NCBI RefSeq assembly: GCF_900091955.1
Contig: NZ_FMDF01000012.1
Coordinates: forward strand, 1-64,000
DNA length: 64,000 bases
Direction of reading: 5' to 3'
From: Streptomyces sp. Ncost-T10-10d
GTDB taxonomy: Bacteria > Actinomycetota > Actinomycetes > Streptomycetales > Streptomycetaceae
Shown here: positions 9,168-17,531 of the stretch, in pieces
Layout: the number at the start of each line of letters is the position of its first letter
Numbering within the stretch: the stretch's first letter is position 1
Notes under the pieces: model-generated
The model's input: only the letters and a program-made list of their open reading frames with translations
Database searches by the model: none
What the model was told of the DNA's origin: nothing
Made by a program: the position numbers and the translations under genes

Positions 9168-10748
9168 TCACTGCCCGACGCGCCCCGGCTGCAACACCTT
9201 GCTGAACAGCACAGAACCGCCCTGCGCCCGCAGCCGCACGGTCAACTCGCCGCTGCCGCCGTCGATGTCGACCTCGCCGAAGAACTGCGGAGACTCCATC
9301 GGAGACACGTTCGCGCGGTCGGGCGCCCGCACGAAGACCCGGTCGGGACCGAACGTCGCGTCGAGTGCGTTGGCCGGGAACTGACCGGCCGCCAGCGGTC
9401 CGGACACGAACTCCCAGAACGGTGCGAAGTCCTTGAACGCCGCGCGCTCGGGCTCGTAGCGCTGCGCCGACGTGTAGTGCACATCGGCCGTCAGCCAGAC
9501 CGTGCCGGTGATCCGCCGGTGCTTGATGTACCGGAGCAGTTCCGCGATCTGGAGCTCACGGCCGAGCGGGGCTCCAGGGTCGCCCTGTGCGACCGCTTCG
9601 AAGTCCGTCGCACCGTCGGTGACCACCAGCCCGAGCGGCATGTCCGCGGCAATCACCTTCCACACCGCGCGGGACCGCGACAGCTCGTGCTTGAGCCAGC
9701 TGAGCTGCTCGGCGCCGAGGATGCCGGTGGTGTCGTCGGGCTGCCGGCCGGGGGAGTTGGCGTTGCGGAAGGACCGCATGTCGAGGACGAACACATCGAG
9801 CAGCGGACCGTGCCGCACCACGCGGTGCATCCGGCCCTCGCCCGACGAGGCATGCAGAGTGGACACCGGGAAGTACTCGCGGAACGCCCGCATCGAGCGA
9901 TCCGCCAGCACATTGACGTTCTTCTCGGTGTAGCGCGAGTCGTCGAGGATCTGCCCGGGATACCAGTTGTTGCGTACCTCGTGGTCGTCCCACTGAACGA
10001 TCGAAGGCACCTGCGCGTTGAACGCGCGGAGGTTGCGGTCGAGCAGGTTGTAGCGGAAGTTCCCGCGGTACTCGGCAAGGGTCTCGGCGACCTTCGCCTT
10101 CTCCTCCGTGGTGACATTGCGCCAGACACGCCCGTCGGGCAGGGGCACGCTCGGCTCGATCACCCCGTCCGCGTAGATGTTGTCGCCGCTGCAGAGAAAG
10201 AAGTCCGGGTCGAGGCGGCGCATTTCGTCGTACACCACGTAGCCGCCGATGTCCGGGTTGATGCCCCAGCCCTGGCCCGCGATGTCGCCGGACCACAGGA
10301 AACGCACCCCGTCCCGGCGCCGGGCGGGCGCGGTCCGGAAGGTTCCGTACACCGGTTCGCCGGTGCGGCGGGGGTCTTCGGCGTCGCAGAGCGTCACCCG
10401 GTAGTGCACCTGCTCACCCGGTGGCAGCCCGTACAGCGGTGTCGTCCCGGTGAAGTCCGTGTCGGAGCCGACCAGCGGACCGTGCCATGTGCGGGCCCGA
10501 CGGAAGGACTCCGTCGCCGATGTCTCCACGACCACCCTGGCCGGACGGTCCGACCGGACCCAGACCAGCGCGGACGACGCGGTGACATCGCCCACCTGCA
10601 CCCCCCATGCCGCGCGCGGCCTGCCGGACAGCGCGAAGGCGGGGGCCGCGGCGCCCGCCACGGGGAGCATGAGCGCCGCCGACGCGACGAGTGAACCGCG
10701 CAGCACACCGCGGCGGTCGAGGGACGGAATACGCGGACGGTACGACAT
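9168..10748 (-). CDS. phoD: Alkaline phosphatase D (PhoD) family, Tat-exported
   Basis: A 526-residue secreted metallophosphoesterase. The ATG at 10748 was preferred over an upstream in-frame GTG at 10838. It has a GGAGG ribosome binding site about 8 bases upstream and places the Tat motif (DRRGVLRG, residues 11-18) and hydrophobic segment ending in APAFA at the N-terminus. A fibronectin-like PhoD N domain follows. The metal-binding blocks are SGDIAGQGWG, CSGDNIYAD, QWDDHEVRNNW and TADVHYTSAQ. PhoD enzymes hydrolyse phosphodiesters or monoesters outside the cell using Ca and Fe. Expression under phosphate starvation is typical, but I did not find a clear PHO box. The product may be phosphodiesterase or phosphatase. 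Confidence 0.93.
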   Translation of the reverse strand: MSYRPRIPSLDRRGVLRGSLVASAALMLPVAGAAAPAFALSGRPRAAWGVQVGDVTASSALVWVRSDRPARVVVETSATESFRRARTWHGPLVGSDTDFTGTTPLYGLPPGEQVHYRVTLCDAEDPRRTGEPVYGTFRTAPARRRDGVRFLWSGDIAGQGWGINPDIGGYVVYDEMRRLDPDFFLCSGDNIYADGVIEPSVPLPDGRVWRNVTTEEKAKVAETLAEYRGNFRYNLLDRNLRAFNAQVPSIVQWDDHEVRNNWYPGQILDDSRYTEKNVNVLADRSMRAFREYFPVSTLHASSGEGRMHRVVRHGPLLDVFVLDMRSFRNANSPGRQPDDTTGILGAEQLSWLKHELSRSRAVWKVIAADMPLGLVVTDGATDFEAVAQGDPGAPLGRELQIAELLRYIKHRRITGTVWLTADVHYTSAQRYEPERAAFKDFAPFWEFVSGPLAAGQFPANALDATFGPDRVFVRAPDRANVSPMESPQFFGEVDIDGGSGELTVRLRAQGGSVLFSKVLQPGRVGQ

Positions 10749-10859
10749 CGAGGCGCCTCCGGGGGCAGTGGACAGCGGACGAACGGGTGGCTGGTCGACC
10801 GACCCCACCCTTGTGCCCGTCGGCGGCGCGCACACCAACCTCAGATGAACACCCGGCCC

Positions 10860-12329
10860 TCACCGATGTCCGGTCCGTTTCTCGTATCGCTGAGCCGCTG
10901 CCAGCAACCGCACACCCTGCGTGATGTCCTGGGGGGCCAGATGCGCGTAGCCGAGAACCAGGCTCACCGTCCGGTCCGTGGAGGGCACGCCGCCGAAGTC
11001 GCCCAGTGGCCGCAGGGCCACTCCTGCCGCGGCCGCGCGCGCCATGAACACCGGCTCGGGGCCGTACCGTTCGGGCAGTCGGGCGATGATGTGCAGACCG
11101 GCGGCGATCCCGCTCACCTCGGTGCCGGGGAAGTGCTCAGCCAGCGCCGCGGCCAGCGTGTCGCGCCGCTCACGGTAGGTGCGCTGGCAGCGGCGCAGCT
11201 GCCGGTCGTAGCCGCCGCGGCTGATGAAGTCGGCAAGGACCGCCTGATCGACGGCCGGATTGCCGAGATCCATCGTGCGTTTGCGGGCGACGATCTCGTC
11301 GGTCATCTTCGCCGGTGCGAGCAGCCAGCCCAGCCGCAGTCCGGGGGCCAGCGATTTGCTCACCGAACCGGTGTACGCGACATGCTCCGGGTCGAGACCC
11401 TGCAACGCGCCGACAGGCGCGCGGTCATAGCGGAAGTCGCCGTCGTAGTCGTCCTCGACCACCAGCCCGTCCGTGGCGCGTGCCCAGTCCAGAAGCCTGC
11501 TGCGACGGGCGGCGGAGTAGACGATTCCGGTGGGGAACTGATGCGCCGGAGTGGTCATGACGGCGCGCACGCCCGAGCGTACGAGGGGCTCGGCAGCCAC
11601 CCCTTCGTTGTCGAGCGGTAGTCCGGTGGTGGCGATTCCGGCAGCTGCGAACAGTGCGGCGTGCTCGGGGCTCCCGGGATCCTCGACGCCGACGGTACGT
11701 ATCCCCCGCCCGTGCAGCACAAACCCGAGCAGAGTCGTCGCCTGCGCCACGCCGGAGCACACCACCAGGCGCTCCGGATCGGCGACCACTCCCCGGCGCC
11801 TGGTAAGCAGTGCGGCCAGGGCCTCTCGCAATTCGGGCAGCCCACGCGGATCGGGGTAGCCGAGTGCGCTGTGCGGAAGTCGGCCGAGCACCGAGCGGTA
11901 CGTGGCGGCCCAGGCGCTGCGCGGAAACAGCGAAAGATCGGGCGTGCCGGGCCGGAAATCCGCACGAGCGCCCGGGGCACGAGGAGCTAGATCGCGCGCC
12001 CCCGGCGTGGCGGCCCGGACCGCCCCGCTCACCCACGTGCCCGCACCCCGTCCGCTGCGCAGATACCCCTCCGCCGTGAGCTGCTCGTACGCCTCGGTGA
12101 CCAGTCCCCGCGACACCCGCAGATCGGCGGCGAGGGCACGGCTGGACGGCAGCCGCGTACCCGGAACAAGACGGCCGGCGCGCACGGCCTCCCGCAGTGC
12201 CGACTGGAGTGCGCGGCCGCGTCGACGGGCCGGGGCCGCGGCAGCCGGAAGCAGCAACTCCCAGGCAGCGGACACGAACCCCCCGGACTCCACGCCGTCC
12301 GATGGCGAATTGGTCCCCGAAGACATCAT
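10860..12329 (-). CDS. MocR/PdxR-type GntR regulator with aminotransferase domain
   Basis: A 489-residue regulator. Residues about 38-105 form a GntR winged helix (LVPGTRLPSSRALAADLRVSRGLVTEAYEQL). Residues about 130-480 form a class I aminotransferase domain, with the PLP lysine in TGSVSKSLAPGLRLGW and an aspartate in VEDDYDGDFRYD. MocR proteins use bound PLP as a sensor rather than for catalysis. Two adjacent ATG codons occur at the start. It is divergent from an EamA transporter with only 47 bases between starts, so it very likely controls that gene and itself. The effector and the transported solute are not evident from the sequence. Confidence 0.92.
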   Translation of the reverse strand: MMSSGTNSPSDGVESGGFVSAAWELLLPAAAAPARRRGRALQSALREAVRAGRLVPGTRLPSSRALAADLRVSRGLVTEAYEQLTAEGYLRSGRGAGTWVSGAVRAATPGARDLAPRAPGARADFRPGTPDLSLFPRSAWAATYRSVLGRLPHSALGYPDPRGLPELREALAALLTRRRGVVADPERLVVCSGVAQATTLLGFVLHGRGIRTVGVEDPGSPEHAALFAAAGIATTGLPLDNEGVAAEPLVRSGVRAVMTTPAHQFPTGIVYSAARRSRLLDWARATDGLVVEDDYDGDFRYDRAPVGALQGLDPEHVAYTGSVSKSLAPGLRLGWLLAPAKMTDEIVARKRTMDLGNPAVDQAVLADFISRGGYDRQLRRCQRTYRERRDTLAAALAEHFPGTEVSGIAAGLHIIARLPERYGPEPVFMARAAAAGVALRPLGDFGGVPSTDRTVSLVLGYAHLAPQDITQGVRLLAAAQRYEKRTGHR

Positions 12330-12376
12330 GAAAGTGGACCTTAAACCGGACCGTCCGGCTGCCTACCGTCGGCTCC
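12330..12376. promoter_or_regulatory. MocR/EamA divergent control region
   Basis: These 47 bases separate two divergent starts and must hold both promoters. AAAGTGGACC at 12331-12340 is followed by a second GGACC at 12348-12352, giving direct repeats one helical turn apart. An inverted GGTCC lies at 12312-12316 inside the regulator's own 5-prime end. Direct repeats of this spacing and the AAGTGG word are typical of MocR/PdxR operators, so this is the likely binding site. Confidence 0.5.
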
Positions 12377-13567
12377 ATGAACGCCACTTCCCTGCGCGGG
12401 GCGCTCCTCGCGGCTGTCGCCTGCATCCTCGTGGGCGCCTCCTTCACCGCCAACAGCGTGCTCGGCGACTACCCGTACGCAGGCGGCCAGGCACTGCGCT
12501 ACGGCCTGGCCGCGCTGCTGTTCCTGCCGCTGCTGGCTCGCGACGGGCAGCCCCGGCCGACCGCCGCTCTGCGCACCCTCACCCTGCGCGAGTGGGGACG
12601 GCTCGCGCTGCTGGCTGCCGTCGGCATGGTCGGCTTCAACCTGGCCGTACTCGGCGCGGAACGATCCGCGGAACCCGCCGTTCCGGGGGTGTTCGTCGGC
12701 TGCGCCCCGATCCTCGTCGCCGTTCTCGTACCGCTGCTGGACGGCCGCCGGCCGATGCGCACGGTCCTGTATGCGGCCGCGCTCGTTGCCACCGGGGCCT
12801 TCGCCGTTCAGGGGTGGGGCCGTACGGATCCGGCGGGCATCCTCTGTTCGGCCGGCGCGCTGGTGGGCGAGGTCGGCTTCGCCGTCCTCGCCGTACCCGC
12901 GCTGCGCCTGCTGGGACCGAAACTGCTGTCAGCCACGGTCTGCGGCGTCGCCACCGCGGAGTCCGTGCTGCTCGGTGTGCTGCTCGACGGCGGAGCCGTT
13001 CTGCGGATGCCCACACCTGGCGAGGCCGTGGCGCTGCTCTGGCAGGCGGCCGTGGTCACCGTGGTCGGCTTCGTCTGCTGGTACATGGGCATGCAGCGCA
13101 TCGGCGCCGAACGCGCCACACTCTTCTCCGGCCTGATCCCGGTCTCCGCCGCGCTCACCGCACCGCTCGTCGGCACCGGTTCGTACGGGATCCCGCAGGC
13201 CGGCGGCAGCCTTCTGGTCGGGCTGGGTGTGGTGCTCGGCTCAGGCGTCCTGCCGCGGCGCGGCGCGGCGCGGGGTGCCGACTCAGCGGCTGGTGTCGAG
13301 AATGACGCGCGCCACCAGCGCCGGATCATCGTTCATCGGAACATGTCCGCAACCGGGCAGCCGCACCAGCCGGGCACCGGGAATGGCGTGCTTGGCCCTG
13401 ATTCCCTGGCGACGCAGCAGCAACCGGTCGCGGCTGCCCCAGGCGACGGTGACGGGCAGCCCCGGCACGTCGTCGGTGAACGCGGCACTCCGCCCGACGG
13501 CAAGTGTCGGGTGGAAACCGGTCGCCTCGCGCAGGGCGATGGTCTCCGCGACAACGGCACCGGGTGA
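12377..13567 (+). CDS. EamA/DMT family transporter with antisense-read tail
   Basis: An integral membrane exporter of the drug/metabolite transporter superfamily. Residues about 1-295 contain some ten membrane helices in two EamA repeats (MNATSLRGALLAAVACILVGASF... to VGLGVVLGSGVLPRRG), the full length of a normal family member. The remaining 95 or so residues are hydrophilic, low in similarity to anything I know, and lie entirely opposite the 3-prime end of the convergent hydrolase gene (13283-13567). The stop seems to have been lost by mutation or frameshift near 13280. Likely regulated by the divergent MocR protein. The substrate, possibly an amino acid or vitamin-like molecule, is unknown. 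Confidence 0.88.
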   Translation: MNATSLRGALLAAVACILVGASFTANSVLGDYPYAGGQALRYGLAALLFLPLLARDGQPRPTAALRTLTLREWGRLALLAAVGMVGFNLAVLGAERSAEPAVPGVFVGCAPILVAVLVPLLDGRRPMRTVLYAAALVATGAFAVQGWGRTDPAGILCSAGALVGEVGFAVLAVPALRLLGPKLLSATVCGVATAESVLLGVLLDGGAVLRMPTPGEAVALLWQAAVVTVVGFVCWYMGMQRIGAERATLFSGLIPVSAALTAPLVGTGSYGIPQAGGSLLVGLGVVLGSGVLPRRGAARGADSAAGVENDARHQRRIIVHRNMSATGQPHQPGTGNGVLGPDSLATQQQPVAAAPGDGDGQPRHVVGERGTPPDGKCRVETGRLAQGDGLRDNGTG

Positions 13568-14113
13568 ACGGCGGCCGGGCCGGGCGTAGATGGTGCTGGT
13601 CAGCGCCGCCCGTCCGGCCGCGCTGCGCGAGAGCCGTTCGATCAGCGGCACGGGCATCGACAGCGCGCCGCGACGCATCGCCCGCAGCGTCCCGAAGGCA
13701 TAACGCCGCTCGCTCTCCGTCCAGAAACCGGCGGGCGACAGCGCCGTCACCGACCGCACGAGCTGCTCGCGGCCCAGCTCCAGCGCCAGCAGACCGCCCA
13801 GCGAATTGCCTGCCACATGCGGCCGGTCCAGGCCGAGCTCCTCGCAGAACGCACCGAGCACCGGGACCATGCGCGCCAGGTCGTACGGAACACCGTCGGG
13901 CAGCGCCGAGGAGGCACCGAAACCGGGAAGATCCACGGCTATCACATCCCGTTCCACGGCCAGGACGGGCAGCACCGGATCCCAGGCCTGACGGTGGTGG
14001 CCGATGCCGTGAAGCAGGAGCAACGGCTCCCCGGAACCGGTCCGTTCATACGCCATGGACACGGCCCGAGACCCCTGAGGTGAGTCGACGTTGAACGAGA
14101 CAGTGGCGGCCAT
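13283..14113 (-). CDS. Alpha/beta hydrolase
   Basis: A 276-residue alpha/beta hydrolase. The start is the ATG at 14113 (MAATVSFNVDS), with a GGGAG ribosome binding site just upstream. A longer in-frame start at 14185 lacks one. The oxyanion region is LLLHGIGHHRQAWDPVL. The nucleophile is the serine of GNSLGG (about residue 100), the acid is likely the aspartate in WGSRDRLL, and the histidine is in GCGHVPMNDDP, so the triad is intact. It is divergent from the ECF41 sigma gene with 113 bases between, and its 3-prime third overlaps the EamA tail by 285 bases. The substrate is unknown; esterases, epoxide hydrolases and haloperoxidase-like enzymes share this architecture. Confidence 0.92.
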   Translation of the reverse strand: MAATVSFNVDSPQGSRAVSMAYERTGSGEPLLLLHGIGHHRQAWDPVLPVLAVERDVIAVDLPGFGASSALPDGVPYDLARMVPVLGAFCEELGLDRPHVAGNSLGGLLALELGREQLVRSVTALSPAGFWTESERRYAFGTLRAMRRGALSMPVPLIERLSRSAAGRAALTSTIYARPGRRSPGAVVAETIALREATGFHPTLAVGRSAAFTDDVPGLPVTVAWGSRDRLLLRRQGIRAKHAIPGARLVRLPGCGHVPMNDDPALVARVILDTSR

Positions 14114-14226
14114 GTGGCGCTCCCGGGGTGATCCGGCATGAACGGGCCATGCCCGAAGGCGACTTGGACGTCTCGTCAACAACAATTACCTCTCGGTAGC
14201 TTGTAGTTCAAGAGGCCGGGCGGTCC
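14114..14226. promoter_or_regulatory. Divergent promoter region, hydrolase and ECF41 sigma
   Basis: Spacer between divergent starts. TACCTCTCGGTA at about 14188-14199 is a TACC-N4-GGTA inverted repeat of the kind bound by TetR-type regulators, although no TetR gene is adjacent. I could not identify a clear ECF41 promoter pair by eye. Confidence 0.3.
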
Positions 14227-15150
14227 GTGCTGGACAGTCTGCGAACTCTCGGCTGGGATGGAGGTGTGAAAGCCGACACCGCGACCGATGTCTTCGAGGA
14301 TCACCGCCCCGTGCTCACCGGGGTCGCCTACCGCATGCTGGGCAGGATCGCCGACGCCGAGGATGTGGTGCAGGAGGCATGGCTGCGCTGGTCGTCCGCA
14401 TCACGTGAGGAGGTACGGGAGCCGCGCGCCTTTCTTGTGAGGATCACCACCCGTCTCGCCATCGACCGGCTGCGGCAGGTGCAGTCGCGGCGTGAGGCGT
14501 ACGTCGGACCGTGGCTGCCGGAGCCCCTCGTCACCGATTTCGGGCCGGCCGTGCCCGACACCGCGGAACAGGCGGTTCTCGCCGACTCCGTATCGGTTGC
14601 GGTGCTTGTCGTCCTCGAATCGCTGTCGCCGCTGGAGCGGGCCGTCTTCGTCCTGCGCGAGGCGTTCGGCTTCCCGTACGCCGAGATCGCGGCCACCCTG
14701 GACCGGACCGAGGCCGCGGTGCGGCAGCTCGCGGGGCGTGCGCGGCACCATGTCGAGGAGCGCAAACCGCGCTACGACGTCGACCCGGCCCAGCGCCGTG
14801 ATCTCACGGAACGGTTCCTCGCCGCGGCGGCGGGCGGTGACATCGAGGAGCTTCTGGCCCTGCTCGCACCCGATGTGCGCCTCGTCGGCGACAGCGGTGG
14901 AAAGTCCAAGGCGCCGCTGCGGGTCATCGAGAGCGCCGACAAGGTCGGCCGCTTCCTCTTCGCCGTGACTCACGAGCAGACCCAGGACCTCGACATCCGG
15001 TTCCTGGAGCTCAACGGTGCGCCGGGCCTGCTGGTGCTCTCGGGTGGAAGGCCCGACTCCGTCTTTCAGGTGGACGTCAAGGACGGACTCATTCAGTGCG
15101 TATATATCGTGCGCAATCCCGACAAGCTCTCCGGCCTGGCCGGAGAATAA
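14227..15150 (+). CDS. sigJ: ECF41-group RNA polymerase sigma factor (SigJ-like)
   Basis: A 307-residue ECF sigma factor. Region 2 lies at about residues 20-90 (FEDHRPVLTGVAYRMLGRIADAEDVVQEAW...) and region 4 at about 120-175 (LSPLERAVFVLREAFGFPYAEIA). A SnoaL-like C-terminal extension at about 195-300 contains the group-defining NPDKL motif. The linker carries WLPEPL. In ECF41 proteins this C-terminal domain acts as a built-in regulator instead of an anti-sigma factor, and none is encoded nearby. The first codon used here is the GTG at 14227. A GTG at 14266 is an alternative but its GGAGG sits too close. Targets often include the adjacent gene, here the divergent hydrolase. Confidence 0.92.
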   Translation: MLDSLRTLGWDGGVKADTATDVFEDHRPVLTGVAYRMLGRIADAEDVVQEAWLRWSSASREEVREPRAFLVRITTRLAIDRLRQVQSRREAYVGPWLPEPLVTDFGPAVPDTAEQAVLADSVSVAVLVVLESLSPLERAVFVLREAFGFPYAEIAATLDRTEAAVRQLAGRARHHVEERKPRYDVDPAQRRDLTERFLAAAAGGDIEELLALLAPDVRLVGDSGGKSKAPLRVIESADKVGRFLFAVTHEQTQDLDIRFLELNGAPGLLVLSGGRPDSVFQVDVKDGLIQCVYIVRNPDKLSGLAGE

Positions 15151-15236
15151 CGGGACCCCCCGGCCGCTGGGCGCCCTCCCCGCCGTCGCAAGCTCCTCCG
15201 GTTTGGTCAGGTATCCCTCTGCCGTAACTGTCCGAA

Positions 15237-15263
15237 GCCCCACGGTCTGCCCGGCCGTGGGGC
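15237..15263 (+). terminator. Stem-loop terminator after ECF41 sigma gene
   Basis: A perfect 9-base-pair stem (GCCCCACGG with CCGTGGGGC) around a 9-base loop, 86 bases after the stop codon. It is GC-rich and followed by TTG instead of a U-run, as is usual in Streptomyces. Confidence 0.65.
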
Positions 15264-15350
15264 CTTGTGCTGCGGGCGGCTCACGGCATCACGAACGTCC
15301 TGTGAACGCTCTGCGGCAGAGGACCGTTTCGCTGCGTGACCGAAGGAGGA

Positions 15351-15399
15351 TTGGTCTTGACCAAGGGTGTGTCCCGTCCTATGGTCTCAACGTTAAGAC
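15351..15399 (+). promoter_or_regulatory. DasR-like operator overlapping a sigma-70 type promoter
   Basis: TTGGTC-TT-GACCAA at 15351-15364 is a perfect inverted repeat that differs at one base from TGGTCTAGACCA, the DasR-type (HutC/GntR) responsive element. It overlaps a convincing promoter: TTGACC at 15357-15362, a 17-base spacer and TATGGT at 15380-15385. A second inverted repeat, GTCT-N8-AGAC with an AACGTT core, lies at 15384-15399 around the predicted transcription start. A repressor here would block the polymerase directly. Autoregulation by the downstream GntR protein or control by DasR are both possible. Confidence 0.7.
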
Positions 15400-15456
15400 A
15401 GGAACCTTTAATAAATAACGTCGCGGAAAAGCCGCTGGGCGATTGCGGAGGACAGG

Positions 15457-16224
15457 GTGGGGACCACGCAGCTGGAAACGGTGCAGGAGCCGAAGTACTG
15501 GCACCTCAAGACCGTGCTCAGTGAGGCACTCGACTCGGACTTTGCGGTGGGCGAGATCCTGCCCAACGAGCGCGAGCTCGCCGCCCGGTTCGGAGTCGCC
15601 CGAGCCACGCTCCGGCAGGCTCTGGAACAGCTCGAACTCGAAGGCAGGCTGCAGCGCCGCCGCGGCGTCGGGACCACCGTCGCCCCGCCGCGCGTCGGGG
15701 TCGCCGTCTCCACGGCACAGCGCGACTGGTCCGACGGCGGTGCCGGCGAGGCATGGCAGCCCGTGGACTGCACGACGGCGCTCGCGCCGGCATCCGTGGT
15801 GGCCATGCTCGACGTGGACGGCGACGAGCCGGTGCACATCGTCCGCCGAATCCGCGTCACCCACGGTCAGGCGGTCGCGGCGGAACTCCTGTACGTCCCG
15901 TCGTCGTCCGTGCCCGAACTCTCCGCGATCGACGCACCGTCCGGTCCCGCCCGAGCCCGCAGCGTCCTGCGCGAACTGCACCGCCTCGGTCTCGACGGCC
16001 AGGACCGTTCGGTGGAGCTCGGTTCGGCGCGCGCGGACGACGCCAAGGAGCTCGACCGGCTTCCCGGCGCCCCTGTTCTCGTCGTCACCACCCGGTATCT
16101 CGTGGCGGGCGGCACTGCGGCGCTCTCCGTCGCCACCTACCGGGCCGACACCTGCCGACTCACCTTCGGTGACGCGGGCGACCTGGAGATCAGCCATCAC
16201 GGCCAGGAGCGCCAGGCCTCCTGA
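15457..16224 (+). CDS. GntR family regulator, HutC-like
   Basis: A 255-residue regulator starting at GTG 15457 with GGAGGAC 5 bases upstream. The winged helix lies at about residues 12-78 (VGEILPNERELAARFGVARATLRQALEQLELEGRLQRRRGVGT). A UTRA/HutC-type effector domain follows at about 85-250 (VHIVRRIRVTHGQAVAAELLYVP). It resembles DasR in architecture but is not DasR by its N-terminus. The DasR-like operator over its promoter suggests amino-sugar-linked control or self-repression. It is single, with a hairpin between it and the convergent ROK gene. Confidence 0.93.
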   Translation: MGTTQLETVQEPKYWHLKTVLSEALDSDFAVGEILPNERELAARFGVARATLRQALEQLELEGRLQRRRGVGTTVAPPRVGVAVSTAQRDWSDGGAGEAWQPVDCTTALAPASVVAMLDVDGDEPVHIVRRIRVTHGQAVAAELLYVPSSSVPELSAIDAPSGPARARSVLRELHRLGLDGQDRSVELGSARADDAKELDRLPGAPVLVVTTRYLVAGGTAALSVATYRADTCRLTFGDAGDLEISHHGQERQAS

Positions 16225-16260
16225 GCACGACCGGCTCCGCCGGCCCGCCCTGTCTGCGTA

Positions 16261-16287
16261 CGGCCCGTCGCTCTCAGCGGCGGGCCG
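16261..16287. terminator. Hairpin between convergent gntR and ROK genes
   Basis: CGGCCCGTCGCT (16261-16272) pairs with AGCGGCGGGCCG (16276-16287) through 12 base pairs with one mismatch and a 3-base loop. It includes the ROK stop codon and can terminate transcripts from both sides. Confidence 0.65.
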
Positions 16288-17431
16288 TCACCGTTCCCTC
16301 CACCGCGAAGAGCTGCTCCTCGACATGGTCGAGAGCCAATCGCAGAGCCCCCGTGGCCACCGCCGCCTCGCCGAGCAGCGACAGCGTGACCCGCGGCGGC
16401 CGAAGACAGTAGCGGGCCAGCTCACGGCGGAGCGGATCCAGTACACCATCCAGCCCCGCGGCCCAGCCGCCGATCACCACAAGCTCGGGGTCCAGCGCCA
16501 GCACCAGCGCCGCGACATCATGCACCAGGCGTTGGATGAACCGCTCGACCGCCGCCTGCGCCCGGACATCGCCATGCCGTGCCTCTGCGAACACGGCGGC
16601 GACCGCAGGCTCGTCCAATGGGTCCAATGGCGTGTCCGTCGTCGACAGAAGCTTCTCCGGTGTCGCCTCGCGACCCAGGAGATGCAGCGCGCCGATCTCC
16701 CCCGCCGCACCGCCGAAACCGCGGTGCAGCCGCCCGCCGATCAGCGAACCGGCGCCCGGGCTCAGCCCTGCCAGGACGAACACGATGTCGTCGGACTCGG
16801 TGGCTGCACCCTTCCAGTGCTCCGCGACCGCCGCGGCATTGGCGTCGTTCTCCACGAGGACGGGGCAGCGGAAGGAGCGCCTCAGCCGCTCACCCAGCGC
16901 CAGGCCGGTCCAGCCCGGCAGGGCGGTGCCCAGCCGTACGGTCCCGTCGGCCTCCACGATGCCCGGGCTGCCGACCCCGACCGCACGGAGACTGCTCCGG
17001 GCCACGCCCGTCCGCCGCAGGACATCGGCGACCACAGCCCTGACCTTGTCGAGCCGGTCGTCGGCGCAGGCCGTTTCCGACACCTCGCGTGAGCCCGCCC
17101 CGATGATCCGGCCGTCCAGCCCCGACAGCAGTGCGGAGATCCGATGCGGGCCGATCTCGATGCCGAGCAGATGCCCGGCCTCGGCACGGAACCGGAACCG
17201 GCGGGCCGGCCGCCCCTGACGTCGGGTCTCACCCCCGTCGGGCAACGACTCCACGACCAGTCCGGCCTCGAAGAGCCCCTCCATGACGCCCTCGACCGTC
17301 GGCCGGGACAGACCTGTGATCCGGGTCAGGTCCGTGAGGGTGGGGGAGTCGGCACCCCGGAGGGCGTGCAGCACCACTGCGGAATTGATCCGTCGCAGCA
17401 GTGACGGATCCCCACCGGTCAGCCGGCTCAC
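16274..17431 (-). CDS. ROK family transcriptional regulator
   Basis: A 385-residue ROK protein starting at GTG 17431. A MarR-like winged helix occupies about residues 10-75 (LTDLTRITGLSRPTVEGVMEGLFEAGLV). The sugar-kinase-like ROK domain follows (LLGIEIGPHRISALLSGLDG..., VENDANAAAVAEHW). The cysteine-rich CGCGRRGC zinc motif normally placed after the GEIGH segment is absent: the protein reads GEIGALHLLGREATPEKL, and the usual histidine and cysteines are lost. Kinase activity is therefore unlikely, and it is best read as a sugar-responsive repressor. No transport operon lies next to it, so its targets are probably elsewhere. Confidence 0.9.
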   Translation of the reverse strand: MSRLTGGDPSLLRRINSAVVLHALRGADSPTLTDLTRITGLSRPTVEGVMEGLFEAGLVVESLPDGGETRRQGRPARRFRFRAEAGHLLGIEIGPHRISALLSGLDGRIIGAGSREVSETACADDRLDKVRAVVADVLRRTGVARSSLRAVGVGSPGIVEADGTVRLGTALPGWTGLALGERLRRSFRCPVLVENDANAAAVAEHWKGAATESDDIVFVLAGLSPGAGSLIGGRLHRGFGGAAGEIGALHLLGREATPEKLLSTTDTPLDPLDEPAVAAVFAEARHGDVRAQAAVERFIQRLVHDVAALVLALDPELVVIGGWAAGLDGVLDPLRRELARYCLRPPRVTLSLLGEAAVATGALRLALDHVEEQLFAVEGTVTARR

Positions 17432-17531
17432 GGTGTGTCCTCCCAGCTCGTGCGCATGTCAGGCGGATGCTACTCGCTGCCCGGGTGCAGGGCGACTGCG
17501 GGCCGGAACGGGTATCCGGGACCGGCGACCC

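Larger units (their letters stand above)
15151..15456. other. Intergenic region: terminator, operator and promoter
   Basis: These 306 bases hold the sigma gene's terminator (15237-15263) and the operator-promoter of the GntR gene (15351-15399). They end with an AT-rich leader (ATAAATAA near 15410) and a GGAGGAC ribosome binding site at 15447-15453. No additional gene is supported. Confidence 0.7.

Noticed and set aside
7726..9171. Upstream extension of the DUF6493 frame to 9171
   Set aside because: It shares the strand with the SWIM gene in another frame, lacks a ribosome binding site, and reads as Gly/Arg-rich noise.
14188..14199. TetR operator TACC-N4-GGTA as evidence of a TetR regulon
   Set aside because: The arms are only 4 bases long and no intact TetR gene is nearby; recorded only as a weak element of the divergent promoter.
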